Assembly (NCBI GenBank): GCA_040506275.1 | Contig: JBEVXD010000005.1 | Span: 248,001-312,000, forward strand | Length of the DNA: 64,000 nucleotides | Direction: 5' to 3' | Source: Thiodiazotropha sp040506275 | GTDB taxonomy: Bacteria > Pseudomonadota > Gammaproteobacteria > Chromatiales > Chromatiaceae | In this document: piece by piece, positions 8,523 through 17,179 of the stretch | How positions within the stretch are numbered: the first letter of the stretch is position 1 | How the letters are laid out: each line of letters starts with the position of its first letter | Program-made: the position numbers and the translations under genes | Notes under the pieces: generated by a model | Told to the model about the DNA's origin: nothing | The model's database searches: none | Seen by the model: the letters and a program-made list of their open reading frames with translations, nothing else

Positions 8523-8854
8523 TGCCTCCTGAAAATTGAATGTTGAAAAGATGGAGCGGGACTCTACGATATGGATTTATCTCTGTCAATAAATATTTTA
8601 TTTACTTCTAAATAGTTGCGCAAAAGCAACTATTGAATCAAGACGTAATACCTCACCAAAAGATACAACAGATTAACACTGTTACTGAATGGCTGAAAAA
8701 GTTATTTGTTTGATATTGTTAGTACTGCCATAAACAGAGTCATTGTCTTACTGCAGAACCAATATGGATGGGCAGGGCACTACGCTACACTAAAGCTTGA
8801 GTGATTAAATAGATGTGTATCCCCTGGTTTAGTGCTTCCTAATCCGGTAGTGCA

Positions 8855-8892
8855 TGCACGGATTTCGTGCGCAGATGCACCTTGATAGTGCG
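8855..8892 (+). promoter_or_regulatory. Paired NtrC-type enhancer sites upstream of the glutamine synthetase gene
   Basis: Two dyads fit the NtrC consensus TGCACC-N5-GGTGCA: TGCACG-N5-CGTGCG at 8855-8871 and TGCACC-N5-AGTGCG at 8876-8892. Their centres are 21 bp apart, two helical turns, and they lie about 150-170 bp upstream of the sigma54-like promoter. Confidence 0.6.
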
Positions 8893-9031
8893 TGTCTTGA
8901 GAAAGTGCCAGAATAATCTGACAGCTATTGTGATCTGTTTCGTTGGTAAGGTCTGGCAAACAGGGGTAAATAGCCCACATACCACCCATTCAACCACACC
9001 CCCAGTGCATCAATAGATATTATCTATTTTG

Positions 9032-9047
9032 TGGCATAAAAACTGCT
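9032..9047 (+). promoter_or_regulatory. Sigma54-type promoter for the glutamine synthetase gene
   Basis: TGGCATAAAAACTGCT has the invariant GG and GC with exactly 10 nt between them (GG at 9033-9034, GC at 9045-9046) and matches the -24/-12 consensus well. It lies about 160 bp upstream of the start codon. Confidence 0.6.
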
Positions 9048-9205
9048 CTGTTTAATTATCAACGTGAGATTAATCATGAGCGCCCGTAATTTAATGCCTC
9101 GCTCCGAGCTGTCTTATAATCGCTCGCGTTTAATTATTCATAACACCAATCTTACGGACGCGGCGCACCGTTTTCCGATAGATAAACGATAATTGAGGAA
9201 ATAAT

Positions 9206-11380
9206 ATGAGCCAAAGTGCAGCACGTTCCCATGCAGTTTTTGAAATCACTACAGGCGCACCGATATCAGTTAAAAAACCTGAGTCTTTGGAGAGTATCTG
9301 GGCCAGTGATGTCTTTACATTAATTAAGATGGAAGACGCCTTATCGAAGTCCGCTTTCAAGGCAATGAAGAAAACTATGGAAACAGGTGAGTCACTTGCA
9401 CCTGAGGTTGCTGATGATGTGGCGGCTGCAATGAAGACTTGGGCACTATCTAAAGGTGCTGACTACTTTGCTCATGTGTTTTATCCACTTACTGGTGCTT
9501 CAGCAGAAAAGCACGATAGTTTCATTGTCACTGACGCAAGTGGTAAAGCAATAACAGAATTCAATGGCAGTCTGCTGACTAAGGGTGAACCTGATGGCTC
9601 CTCATTTCCAAATGGTGGTATCCGTCAAACCAATGCAGCGCGCGGTTATACCTTTTGGGATCCAACCAGTCCTGCATTTATTCTTGATACAGAGAATGGT
9701 GCTACACTCTGTATTCCTTCTGTTTTTGTCTCCTGGACCGGTGAAGCGCTCGACAAAAAAGTACCTCTGCTACGTTCCAATGCAGCCGTTAATGAGGCTG
9801 GAACCAAGTTACTTAAATTGATGGGTGAGAGTGAAGTGGCACCCCTCAATTCAAGTTGTGGTGCAGAACAGGAGTACTTCCTGGTTGATGCAAAATTTGC
9901 AAACCTTCGACCTGATCTGCTGTTAGCCGGCCGCACACTTTTCGGTGCCCCTTCGCCTAAGGGGCAGGAGTTTGATGACCACTATTTTGGCGCGATTCCA
10001 GAGCGTGTGCAGGTCTACATGGAGGATGTCGAGGAGTCACTCTACCGACTCGGTATTCCTGCCAAGACCCGGCATAATGAGGTCGCTCCTGGTCAATTCG
10101 AAATCGCTCCCTATTTCGAAGCAGCCAATGTGGCGGCGGATCATCAGCAGATGTTAATGACCGTACTTAAAAATACTGCTAAGAAACATGGCTTTGTATG
10201 TTTGTTACATGAAAAACCTTTCGCAGGTATCAATGGCTCTGGCAAGCATGTTAACTGGTCGATCGGAAATGCTACCCAGGGGAATTTGCTCGATCCTGGT
10301 GACACCCCACATGAGAATCTTAACTTTCTTCTGTTTTGTGGTGCGGTCATCCGTGGTGTTCATCAATTTGGGCCACTGCTACGTGCTGTTATCGCATCGG
10401 CCGGTAATGACCATCGTCTGGGTGCTAATGAGGCCCCTCCAGCTATCCTCTCTGTCTACCTTGGCTCAGAGATAGAACAGATTTTTGAACAGATCAAAGA
10501 GGGTAAGCTCGATGGGATAGGTGCCGGCGGTATAATGGATCTCGGTTTGTCTCAGATCATCCCGTTTGCAAAGGACTCGGGAGATCGAAATCGCACCTCG
10601 CCTTTTGCATTCACAGGAAATCGATTTGAATTCCGCGCTGTTGGTTCGAACCAATCTGTCTCGGGGCCGTTGATTGCAATGAACACCATCCTGGCGGATT
10701 CATTAAACTGGATGTCTGAGAAACTGGAGGCAGAACTTGCCAAAGGTTCCGAGCAGCCTGCTGCTGTAATTGCAGTGTTGAAGATGTTAATAAACGAACA
10801 CAGTGCGGTCATATTTGGTGGTGATGGCTACTCAGCTGAGTGGCACAAGGCTGCAGTCGAAGAGCGTGGGCTTTTGAATCTCCCTACAACAGCAGATGCT
10901 TTACCCTACCTCTGCGATGATGATGTCAAAGCGCTGTTTGAGCGCACGAATGTACTGTCTCCAGTGGAGCTTCAGAGTCGATACGAGGTCTACACAGAAA
11001 TCTACATCATGTCGATTGCAGTTGAGGCCAAGCTGGTTGTTGAGATGGCCAAGACAATTATCTATCCAGCTGCAATGCGTTACCTGGCAGAGCTTGCCGA
11101 CACGGATGCAACTATAGGTGCGATGGGTATAGAGCTGGATCGATCGGTAGCCAAGAAAATAGCTGAAAGCGCGAATGCCATGATTGCGAAAGTTACTGAG
11201 TTGAGTGAGGTCTGCACACGCGAAGACTTTGAGTCAACGGATGAACACATGCAGTTTTGTGCTAAAACGATTCGCCCGCTTATGGATGAGGTGCGTTTGT
11301 ATGCTGATTCACTTGAAGCCGAACTCGCTGATGAACAGTGGCCGCTACCGAAGTATCGCGAGATGCTTTTCATTAAGTAA
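9206..11380 (+). CDS. glnN: Type III glutamine synthetase (GSIII)
   Basis: 724 aa, the length of GSIII rather than the ~470 aa of GlnA. It condenses ammonium and glutamate to glutamine using ATP. Recognisable parts are FPNGGIRQTNAARGYTFWDP near residue 130, SSCGAEQEYFLVD (catalytic Glu residues), KTRHNEVAPGQFEIAPYFEA, GINGSGKHVNWSIG and the GSIII helical C-terminus ending in PLPKYREMLFIK. The start is set by TTGAGGAAATAAT. The upstream region holds sigma54- and NtrC-type sites, so expression under nitrogen limitation is expected. GSIII is less common in Gammaproteobacteria than GSI, so it may be an additional enzyme in this genome. Confidence 0.95.
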   Translation: MSQSAARSHAVFEITTGAPISVKKPESLESIWASDVFTLIKMEDALSKSAFKAMKKTMETGESLAPEVADDVAAAMKTWALSKGADYFAHVFYPLTGASAEKHDSFIVTDASGKAITEFNGSLLTKGEPDGSSFPNGGIRQTNAARGYTFWDPTSPAFILDTENGATLCIPSVFVSWTGEALDKKVPLLRSNAAVNEAGTKLLKLMGESEVAPLNSSCGAEQEYFLVDAKFANLRPDLLLAGRTLFGAPSPKGQEFDDHYFGAIPERVQVYMEDVEESLYRLGIPAKTRHNEVAPGQFEIAPYFEAANVAADHQQMLMTVLKNTAKKHGFVCLLHEKPFAGINGSGKHVNWSIGNATQGNLLDPGDTPHENLNFLLFCGAVIRGVHQFGPLLRAVIASAGNDHRLGANEAPPAILSVYLGSEIEQIFEQIKEGKLDGIGAGGIMDLGLSQIIPFAKDSGDRNRTSPFAFTGNRFEFRAVGSNQSVSGPLIAMNTILADSLNWMSEKLEAELAKGSEQPAAVIAVLKMLINEHSAVIFGGDGYSAEWHKAAVEERGLLNLPTTADALPYLCDDDVKALFERTNVLSPVELQSRYEVYTEIYIMSIAVEAKLVVEMAKTIIYPAAMRYLAELADTDATIGAMGIELDRSVAKKIAESANAMIAKVTELSEVCTREDFESTDEHMQFCAKTIRPLMDEVRLYADSLEAELADEQWPLPKYREMLFIK

Positions 11381-11383
11381 TGC

Positions 11384-11880
11384 GATAACAATACAATATA
11401 GAGAGTGGTGGGATTATGTATTGCATGGTCTCACCACTAAATATTGCCTCTGCTTGAATGTTGGTGTCTCTTTGTATGCTGAGAGTGTTTCTCTGAGCAA
11501 AGTATAATGGCACGACCGAAAAAAATTATGCTTAGTTCGAATCACTATTACTTAATAAATCTTTCAGGATTCAATGTGATGCTGAATACAAGCATTGTGC
11601 ACAGTGGTGTGGCCCTGCCTCACTAAAAGGCATTGGAAGTTAACAAGTAGTGGGTAATTTAGTCGGGGTTTTGAATGAAAATAGAGGTAGCTTCGTACTG
11701 TTTTTAACCTTGATAGGGTTGGGCAGGGCCCTATCCTGCGGTATGCAAAGGGATATATTAACCAGTGTGTGTCATATCTCAATGTGTGATAATTAAATAC
11801 CTTTGCGAATTCATGGTAATACTTAGTCGCCGGGTTAATAAGATATCAACATGCCCTTTGATTAGGCATGAAAATTCTTT
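11384..11880 (+). other. Intergenic region after glnN
   Basis: About 500 bp without a convincing gene. A small dyad catgcc/ggcatg at 11850-11870 sits just before the next frame and might be an operator or weak terminator. No repeat or RNA recognised. Confidence 0.4.
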
Positions 11881-12501
11881 ATGATGCTAAATAGTTACGT
11901 ATCTGTCGTCCTTAAGATTACCAGGCAGAACCTAATCAAAGCCTTTATCCTGAAAAATGAAAGCGACAATATACACAGAATATTTGTCGCCTGGAAGACG
12001 ATGCGCTGCTCACCATCAAACTCTTCATTACATGGCTTAAGCCACCGCGCAGAGTCTAGTTTGACCTCTGGTAATGCGGTTAACTCCACAGCTGCACTAC
12101 GATTCCCCCTGTCCATTAGAATCTTGATTGTACTGACACTCATGCTGAACGCTGTCCATTCCTCTGCAGTTGAGTTGGAAATTTCACCCGAGTTTTCGAC
12201 CAGTGGCACCTTTAATCTAAGTTGGCAGGGAGGAGAGAATGAGACCTATCGTCTGCTCCAGATCGATAATAATGATCAGCGCCAAGTAATATACCAAGGT
12301 GCCGATACCGCACGAGTTATGACCGGTTTGCCCAATGGTGACTACATCTATCAGGTAGAGGGGATGTCAGGCAGCAGTGAGCCAAGAAAAGTCACAGTCG
12401 CTCACCATAGTCTGGTTCGTGCCTTCAGTTTCTTTGGCATTGGCCTGGCGGTCTTTCTTGCCACAGTAATTGTAGTTGTGCAAGGAAATAAGGGGCGATA
12501 A
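11881..12501 (+). CDS. Exported/membrane protein with a fibronectin-III-like domain
   Basis: 206 aa if the first ATG is used, but the first ~70 residues look non-coding in character. A hydrophobic segment (SIRILIVLTLMLNAVHSSA, about residues 77-96) resembles a signal peptide, so the true start is probably downstream (ATG 12001 or a non-ATG codon near 12100). The mature part is one beta-sandwich of about 80 residues (FNLSWQGGENETYRLLQID ... YIYQVEG), as in FN3-like domains, followed by a C-terminal membrane helix (FFGIGLAVFLATVIVVV) and a short basic tail. It ends 2 bp before the ureido operon and may be its first gene. Function unknown. Confidence 0.5.
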   Translation: MMLNSYVSVVLKITRQNLIKAFILKNESDNIHRIFVAWKTMRCSPSNSSLHGLSHRAESSLTSGNAVNSTAALRFPLSIRILIVLTLMLNAVHSSAVELEISPEFSTSGTFNLSWQGGENETYRLLQIDNNDQRQVIYQGADTARVMTGLPNGDYIYQVEGMSGSSEPRKVTVAHHSLVRAFSFFGIGLAVFLATVIVVVQGNKGR

Positions 12502-12503
12502 CA

Positions 12504-13742
12504 GTGGAGAGCGAGTTACGAGTCAACTTCGAGCGCTTAAAAAAGAACCTCGACGATCTTTCCAATATCGGACGAGAAAAGGATCACGGTATTTACCGCA
12601 TGGCTTTCAGTGATGGGGATATGGAAGCGAGACGTTGGCTCTCCAGCCAGATCGAATCCGCCGGTTTGAACCTCTATCAGGATGGTGCCGCAAATCTGGG
12701 GGCGCGTCTCAACTGGACCAAAGATCGACCGGTGGTAATGACCGGCTCGCACATTGACACAGTCCCCGGAGCTGGTCATCTGGACGGGGCACTTGGTGTT
12801 ATCTGCGGCCTTGAAGCTCTACGAGTTCTGCATGAACAGAAGGTTTCACTCAGCAATCCAGTTGAACTGGTAGCCTTTTCTGACGAAGAGGGGCGCTTTG
12901 GGGGGCTGCTCGGTTCCCAATCTCTATGCGGACTGTTGACACCGGAAGCGATCCTCGCAGCTGAGGATCTGAACGGGGTACGCCTAACCGAGGCTATGCA
13001 GCAGCAGGGGCTGAACGCTATGGATGCACTCTCTGCTCAGCGCGATCCCGGCAGCATTAAGGCCTTTCTGGAATTGCATATCGAACAGGGGCCGGTGCTC
13101 GATCGTCAAGGCATGCAGATTGGCGCAGTCGATGCCATCGCCGGACTTTTTAAATGGAACGTGCGCCTGATCGGTGCCGCCAACCATGCAGGTACCACCC
13201 CCATGGAGATGCGTCAGGACGCTTTCCAGGGGCTGGCCGAGTTTGCCAATCAGGTCGACCGGGTACTGGAAGAGCATGGTTCGCAACGCAGCCGAACCAC
13301 TATAGGTCGGGTCGAACTCTTCCCTGGCGCTGCTAATGTTGTGCCTGGAGTGGCCGAGTTTTCACTTGAAGTCCGGGACACGGATCAGCAGGTGCTTGAA
13401 GCCCTGGCCGATGCCTACCGCCGGGCCCTTTCTGCCATCGCTCGCCGCCGTGACCTGATGTTTGAATTTGAGATCCTTAGCACCATCGAACCCATCCAGT
13501 GCCACACTAGTGTGATCACTGCTGTGGAGTCCTCAGCCAACGCACTAGGCCTGGAGAGTCATCGCATGCCCAGTGGCGCGGTGCATGATACCCAGATCAT
13601 GGCCTCCATGGCACCTGCTGGTATGGTCTTCGTTCCCAGCAAGGAGGGCAGAAGCCACTCCCCGGCTGAGTGGACTGCCTGGAAAGATATTGAAGCCGGT
13701 GCCAACACCTTACTAAACGCTTTAGCACGACTGGCATCCTGA
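12504..13742 (+). CDS. M20-family Zn-dependent ureido amidohydrolase (allantoate / N-carbamoyl-amino-acid hydrolase type)
   Basis: 412 aa, typical family length. Hydrolyses the carbamoyl group of N-carbamoyl amino acids or allantoate to CO2 and NH3. Metal and active-site motifs: TGSHIDTVPGAGHLDGALGV, FSDEEGRFGGLLGSQSL, LELHIEQGPVLD, the dimerisation-domain NHAGTTPMEMRQDAF, and the C-terminal SGAVHDTQIMA and SKEGRSHSPAEWT. The GTG start is preceded by AGGGGCG. It heads a run of overlapping genes ending in asparagine synthetase. Which ureide is used cannot be decided from sequence. Confidence 0.85.
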   Translation: MESELRVNFERLKKNLDDLSNIGREKDHGIYRMAFSDGDMEARRWLSSQIESAGLNLYQDGAANLGARLNWTKDRPVVMTGSHIDTVPGAGHLDGALGVICGLEALRVLHEQKVSLSNPVELVAFSDEEGRFGGLLGSQSLCGLLTPEAILAAEDLNGVRLTEAMQQQGLNAMDALSAQRDPGSIKAFLELHIEQGPVLDRQGMQIGAVDAIAGLFKWNVRLIGAANHAGTTPMEMRQDAFQGLAEFANQVDRVLEEHGSQRSRTTIGRVELFPGAANVVPGVAEFSLEVRDTDQQVLEALADAYRRALSAIARRRDLMFEFEILSTIEPIQCHTSVITAVESSANALGLESHRMPSGAVHDTQIMASMAPAGMVFVPSKEGRSHSPAEWTAWKDIEAGANTLLNALARLAS

Positions 13743-13768
13743 TAAAACTAAGATAAGAAGTAATACCC

Positions 13769-14533
13769 ATGACTCAAAATGATAAATCGGCAGGAACCAT
13801 TGAGACAGGTGGTGAGTTTGTCAATCTCGATCCCTTACGCAATACCTATCGGGAAGCGATCACTGAAACACCGGCGATCAAAAGTTCTCTGCGTCACGCT
13901 GACACTGCCTTGCTCTGTATTGACATGCAGTATCTCGACGCCGCTCCAGGCTTTGGGGTTTTTGCTGATGCTTCGGCTTCAGGGGTGCCGCTGGAGGCTC
14001 AGGAGTACTACTTTGATCGTCTTAAATACACCGTATTACCTAGCGTAAACAGAATGCAGGAGGCCTTCCGTCGATTCGATCTGGAGGTGATTCACACCCG
14101 TATTCAGTCTCACACCTCAGATGGACGTGATCGCAGTGCAGGCCACAAAAGGCTCGGTCTGCATGCAGCCCCTGGTTCTAAAGAGGCTGAGTTTCTTGAG
14201 GAGGTAGCTCCCCAGGGGGACGAGATCATTATCAATAAGACAGCTTCTGGTGTCTTCAACTCAACCAATATCGAGTACATCCTGCGCAACATGCATATCA
14301 CCGGTCTGTTCGTTACCGGGGTCTACTCCAATGAGTGTGTATCTACCGCTATTCGTGATGCTTGTGATCTAGGCTTCCATGTTACGTTGATCTCCGATGG
14401 ATGTGCCACAGTGACCCCGGAGCTGCAGAAGGCGACCATCACCACTATGAAAGATCGCTATGCCAGGGTACTGAACACAAAGGAAGCGATTGCCGAACTT
14501 GAAACACTTTTCTCGTCACGTAAAGCGTTGTGA
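13769..14533 (+). CDS. Isochorismatase-like cysteine hydrolase
   Basis: 254 aa. The triad of the family is visible: Asp in LLCIDMQY, Lys in IINKTASGVFNST, and nucleophile Cys in GVYSNECVSTAIRDA. Relatives include N-carbamoylsarcosine amidohydrolase, ureidoacrylate hydrolase (RutB) and biuret hydrolase, all of which remove NH3/CO2 from ureido groups. The N-terminus is ~45 residues longer than the minimal fold. It starts 26 bp after the M20 hydrolase and its stop overlaps the symporter start by 4 bp. A second step on the same ureido substrate is a reasonable inference. Confidence 0.8.
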   Translation: MTQNDKSAGTIETGGEFVNLDPLRNTYREAITETPAIKSSLRHADTALLCIDMQYLDAAPGFGVFADASASGVPLEAQEYYFDRLKYTVLPSVNRMQEAFRRFDLEVIHTRIQSHTSDGRDRSAGHKRLGLHAAPGSKEAEFLEEVAPQGDEIIINKTASGVFNSTNIEYILRNMHITGLFVTGVYSNECVSTAIRDACDLGFHVTLISDGCATVTPELQKATITTMKDRYARVLNTKEAIAELETLFSSRKAL

Positions 14534-15984
14534 ATAGCGTTAACACCGCCATCCTCTCTCCCTCTACCGGCTGGTTTATCCTGGCCGTCTTCAGCCTGCT
14601 CTGGGTGGCGCTTGGATGGTGGTTTGGTCGTGGTAACAAAGACCTGGAAGGCTATATGTTGGCCGGGCGAAAGGTTGGGATGGCACTGGGCACTGCCACT
14701 GCCATGGCTACCTGGGTCACCAGCAATACCACTATGGCAGCACCGCAATTGGCTCTGCAGATGGGCATTTGGGGCATGATCGGCTACTCTCTGGGTTCTA
14801 TCGGCCTGCTACTCTTTGCACCCTTGGCGCGTCGTATTCGCCAGCTGATGCCTGGCGGTTTCACTAGCGGTGACTTTATCCGCCTGCGCTATGGCAAGAC
14901 TGCCTGGCGGGTGTTTCTCGCTATCTCTCTTTTTTACGCCTTAGGTTGGCTCATCTCAATGGGTATGGCCGGTGGGGTGCTGATCCACGCTCTCACTGGC
15001 ATCGACTACCAGTTTGGTATGAGTGTGATCGTATTGATCTGTGTACTCTATACACTGCTTGGTGGACTGCGGGCGGTAATCGGCACCGACTTCCTGCAGA
15101 CATTAATCATCCTGATCGGTATCGTGGTGCTGGCCTGGCTGGCTATCGATAAGATCGGTTTTGAGACGATGCACACAGCGCTTGAGAAGGAACGCCCTGA
15201 GCTGCTCAACCTGCTGATGCCAGCAGCGATCATGTTCCTGTTCAACAATCTGCTCTTTGGTGTTGGTGAAATCTTCCACTCCAATGTCTGGTGGAGCCGC
15301 GCTTTTGCTTTTCGTGAGGGGGTCGGTTTCAAGGCCTATCTGATTGCCGGTCTTTTTTGGGCTCCGATACCAATCGTTGCTGGCTTTATCGCTTTGAGTG
15401 CACCAGCCCTGAATCTGAATATTCCCGCAGCCGATATGGTCGGCCCTATGGTGGCCGCAGAACTGCTTGGCACCGGTGGTGCCATTCTAGTCTTTATCGT
15501 CGTCTTCGCAGCGCTTGCATCCAGTCTCGATTCACTGCTGGCAGCCACCTCTGATCTGATCCTTACCGATATCTACAAGGGCCATTTCAAGCCCGATGCA
15601 GATCCTGAGATGCTGGCTCGAGCTGCCCGCTGGGTGATAGTTGGTCTGGGTATCGCTACTTGGCTGGTCTGCTTGCCACGGCTCACCACACTGGCGGCTC
15701 TACTCCATTTCACCGGAGCCTTCGTCGCAAGTACCATCTGGCCGATTGCTACCGGTCTGTTCTGGTCCCGCGCCAATGCAACCGGTGCCACCCTGGCTAT
15801 GGTGCTGGGTACTGCTGCCGGACTCACTGCCTATTTCCAGATCGGTTTTTATGTGGCTGCACTGGTTTCTGCCGCTGTCTCCATGTGTGTCGTATTGATC
15901 GCAACCTGGAGCAGGCCTGCCGACTTTCACTGGCAAAATCTAAATCCCGAAAAACTCACTACAAGACAGGAGTCAGGTGTATGA
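14530..15984 (+). CDS. Sodium:solute symporter (SSS family)
   Basis: 484 aa with about 13 hydrophobic helices. The family pattern WWFGRGNKDLEGYMLAGRKV after helix 1, WVTSNTTM, the central GGLRAVIGTDFLQTLIIL and SSLDSLLAATSDLILTDIY agree with SSS transporters such as PutP and allantoin/urea-type porters. GTG start overlapping the upstream TGA (GTGA). Its place inside a ureide operon suggests uptake of that compound with Na+, fitting a marine or estuarine habitat. Confidence 0.88.
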   Translation: MNSVNTAILSPSTGWFILAVFSLLWVALGWWFGRGNKDLEGYMLAGRKVGMALGTATAMATWVTSNTTMAAPQLALQMGIWGMIGYSLGSIGLLLFAPLARRIRQLMPGGFTSGDFIRLRYGKTAWRVFLAISLFYALGWLISMGMAGGVLIHALTGIDYQFGMSVIVLICVLYTLLGGLRAVIGTDFLQTLIILIGIVVLAWLAIDKIGFETMHTALEKERPELLNLLMPAAIMFLFNNLLFGVGEIFHSNVWWSRAFAFREGVGFKAYLIAGLFWAPIPIVAGFIALSAPALNLNIPAADMVGPMVAAELLGTGGAILVFIVVFAALASSLDSLLAATSDLILTDIYKGHFKPDADPEMLARAARWVIVGLGIATWLVCLPRLTTLAALLHFTGAFVASTIWPIATGLFWSRANATGATLAMVLGTAAGLTAYFQIGFYVAALVSAAVSMCVVLIATWSRPADFHWQNLNPEKLTTRQESGV

Positions 15985-16103
15985 CGGCATCCGTCACTTT
16001 TCTTACTTTTCTGGTAGGCGGCGCTACTTTCATCGCAGCGCTGATTCCATTCATATTGATTGCACTCTGGCTCTTCGATTTACGGCGCGGGAGGTTGTGG
16101 TGA
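15981..16103 (+). CDS. 40-aa single-span membrane protein
   Basis: The ATG overlaps the symporter stop (ATGA) and the TGA overlaps the next start (GTGA), so this small frame is embedded in a coupled operon. One long hydrophobic stretch (FLVGGATFIAALIPFILIAL) is followed by a basic tail DLRRGRLW, giving a positive-inside C-terminus. Small subunits of this kind accompany some SSS and TRAP transporters, so an accessory subunit of the symporter is likely. No family name assigned. Confidence 0.7.
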   Translation: MTASVTFLTFLVGGATFIAALIPFILIALWLFDLRRGRLW

Positions 16104-17161
16104 ACAGTAACCTCGACCCGCGTCTCAAAGCGCGTATTGAAGAGGATACCCTCGACACGCAGGGCTTTGAACGCCCACACGCCCTGATTCAGGCAGTTGA
16201 AGAGGATCTGGTACCCTTATTGGAACTGGCACACCGTCCGGTCATCTCGTCACGTCAGTTTAGCCGAGAGCAGTTGATCCAACTCTGCCGTCTGGCGGCA
16301 CGCTTTGAGACGCAGCCATCGATTATAAGTCGACCGCTCACCGGTAAAATTCTCATCAGTGCCTTCTACGAACCAAGCACCAGAACCCGACTCTCATTTG
16401 AGAGCGCCTGGCATCGGCTGGGGGGAGATATCATGTCGATCACCGATCCTGCATCCACAGGGATTGCCAAAGGTGAATCCCTCTACGATGTGGGTGAGAT
16501 GCTTAATAATTATGGTGATATGGTGGTGCTGCGTGACAGCAATAAGGATGCGGTCTACGAAATGCTCGAGGCGCTTCGCATTCCTATCATCAATGCTGGT
16601 AACGGCCTGGACGAACATCCCACCCAAGCTATGGCAGACATATACGCTATGCTCAAATGGAAGCCGGAGCTGATGGACAAAGGGGCCGATTGTAAAGTAC
16701 GAATCGGCATCATCGGCGTTCCTAGTCTGATGCGTACGGTGCGCAGTCTACTGCTCTATATGACCCAGTTTTCCCAGAACATCGATGAGGTGGTGATCAT
16801 CGCTGAGAGAGATATTGATAGCGAGATGTTCGACCCGGATCAGCGCCAGGAGTTAGAGGCGGCCGGGCTTAAGCTCAGTGTCACTGATGACATGCAGAGT
16901 GTGCTTCCGGAGCTTGACGTGGTCTATATCAATGCCATCGCCTGGACTGGTGACAGCTATGAGTCACACGGCACTAAGTATACCCTGAGTGCTGACTCCA
17001 ACTTCAAGCCAGGTGCTATCGTTATGCATCCACTGGCGCGGGGTGCAGAGCTTGACCGTGGCCTGGATGACACTCCCCATAACTGGTACTTCGCTCAGGC
17101 GCGTGGCGCTGTCTTTATTCGCATGGCTCTGCTCTCATCCATGCTCAAAACATTCAGCTAA
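16100..17161 (+). CDS. Aspartate-carbamoyltransferase-like transcarbamylase with altered acceptor loop
   Basis: 353 aa from the GTG at 16100 (GGGAGG 5 nt upstream), with about 50 extra N-terminal residues relative to PyrB. The carbamoyl-phosphate site is intact: YEPSTRTRLSFESA, AKGES (the 80s-loop Lys), DEHPTQAMAD and LMRTVRSLL. Where E. coli PyrB has the Arg229-x-Gln231 aspartate-binding loop (YMTRVQ), this protein reads YINAIAWTGD, and only the HPLARGAELDRGLDD segment remains. The acceptor is therefore probably not aspartate. It stands in an operon with ureido hydrolases and no pyrI or pyrC. It may make an N-carbamoyl compound or run in reverse to harvest carbamoyl phosphate. Confidence 0.8.
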   Translation: MNSNLDPRLKARIEEDTLDTQGFERPHALIQAVEEDLVPLLELAHRPVISSRQFSREQLIQLCRLAARFETQPSIISRPLTGKILISAFYEPSTRTRLSFESAWHRLGGDIMSITDPASTGIAKGESLYDVGEMLNNYGDMVVLRDSNKDAVYEMLEALRIPIINAGNGLDEHPTQAMADIYAMLKWKPELMDKGADCKVRIGIIGVPSLMRTVRSLLLYMTQFSQNIDEVVIIAERDIDSEMFDPDQRQELEAAGLKLSVTDDMQSVLPELDVVYINAIAWTGDSYESHGTKYTLSADSNFKPGAIVMHPLARGAELDRGLDDTPHNWYFAQARGAVFIRMALLSSMLKTFS

Positions 17162-17179
17162 TCCCCAGGTTTATTCAAT

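Noticed and set aside
8780..8989. 69-codon minus-strand frame upstream of glnN
   Set aside because: It covers the NtrC-like sites, has no ribosome site and no protein-like composition.
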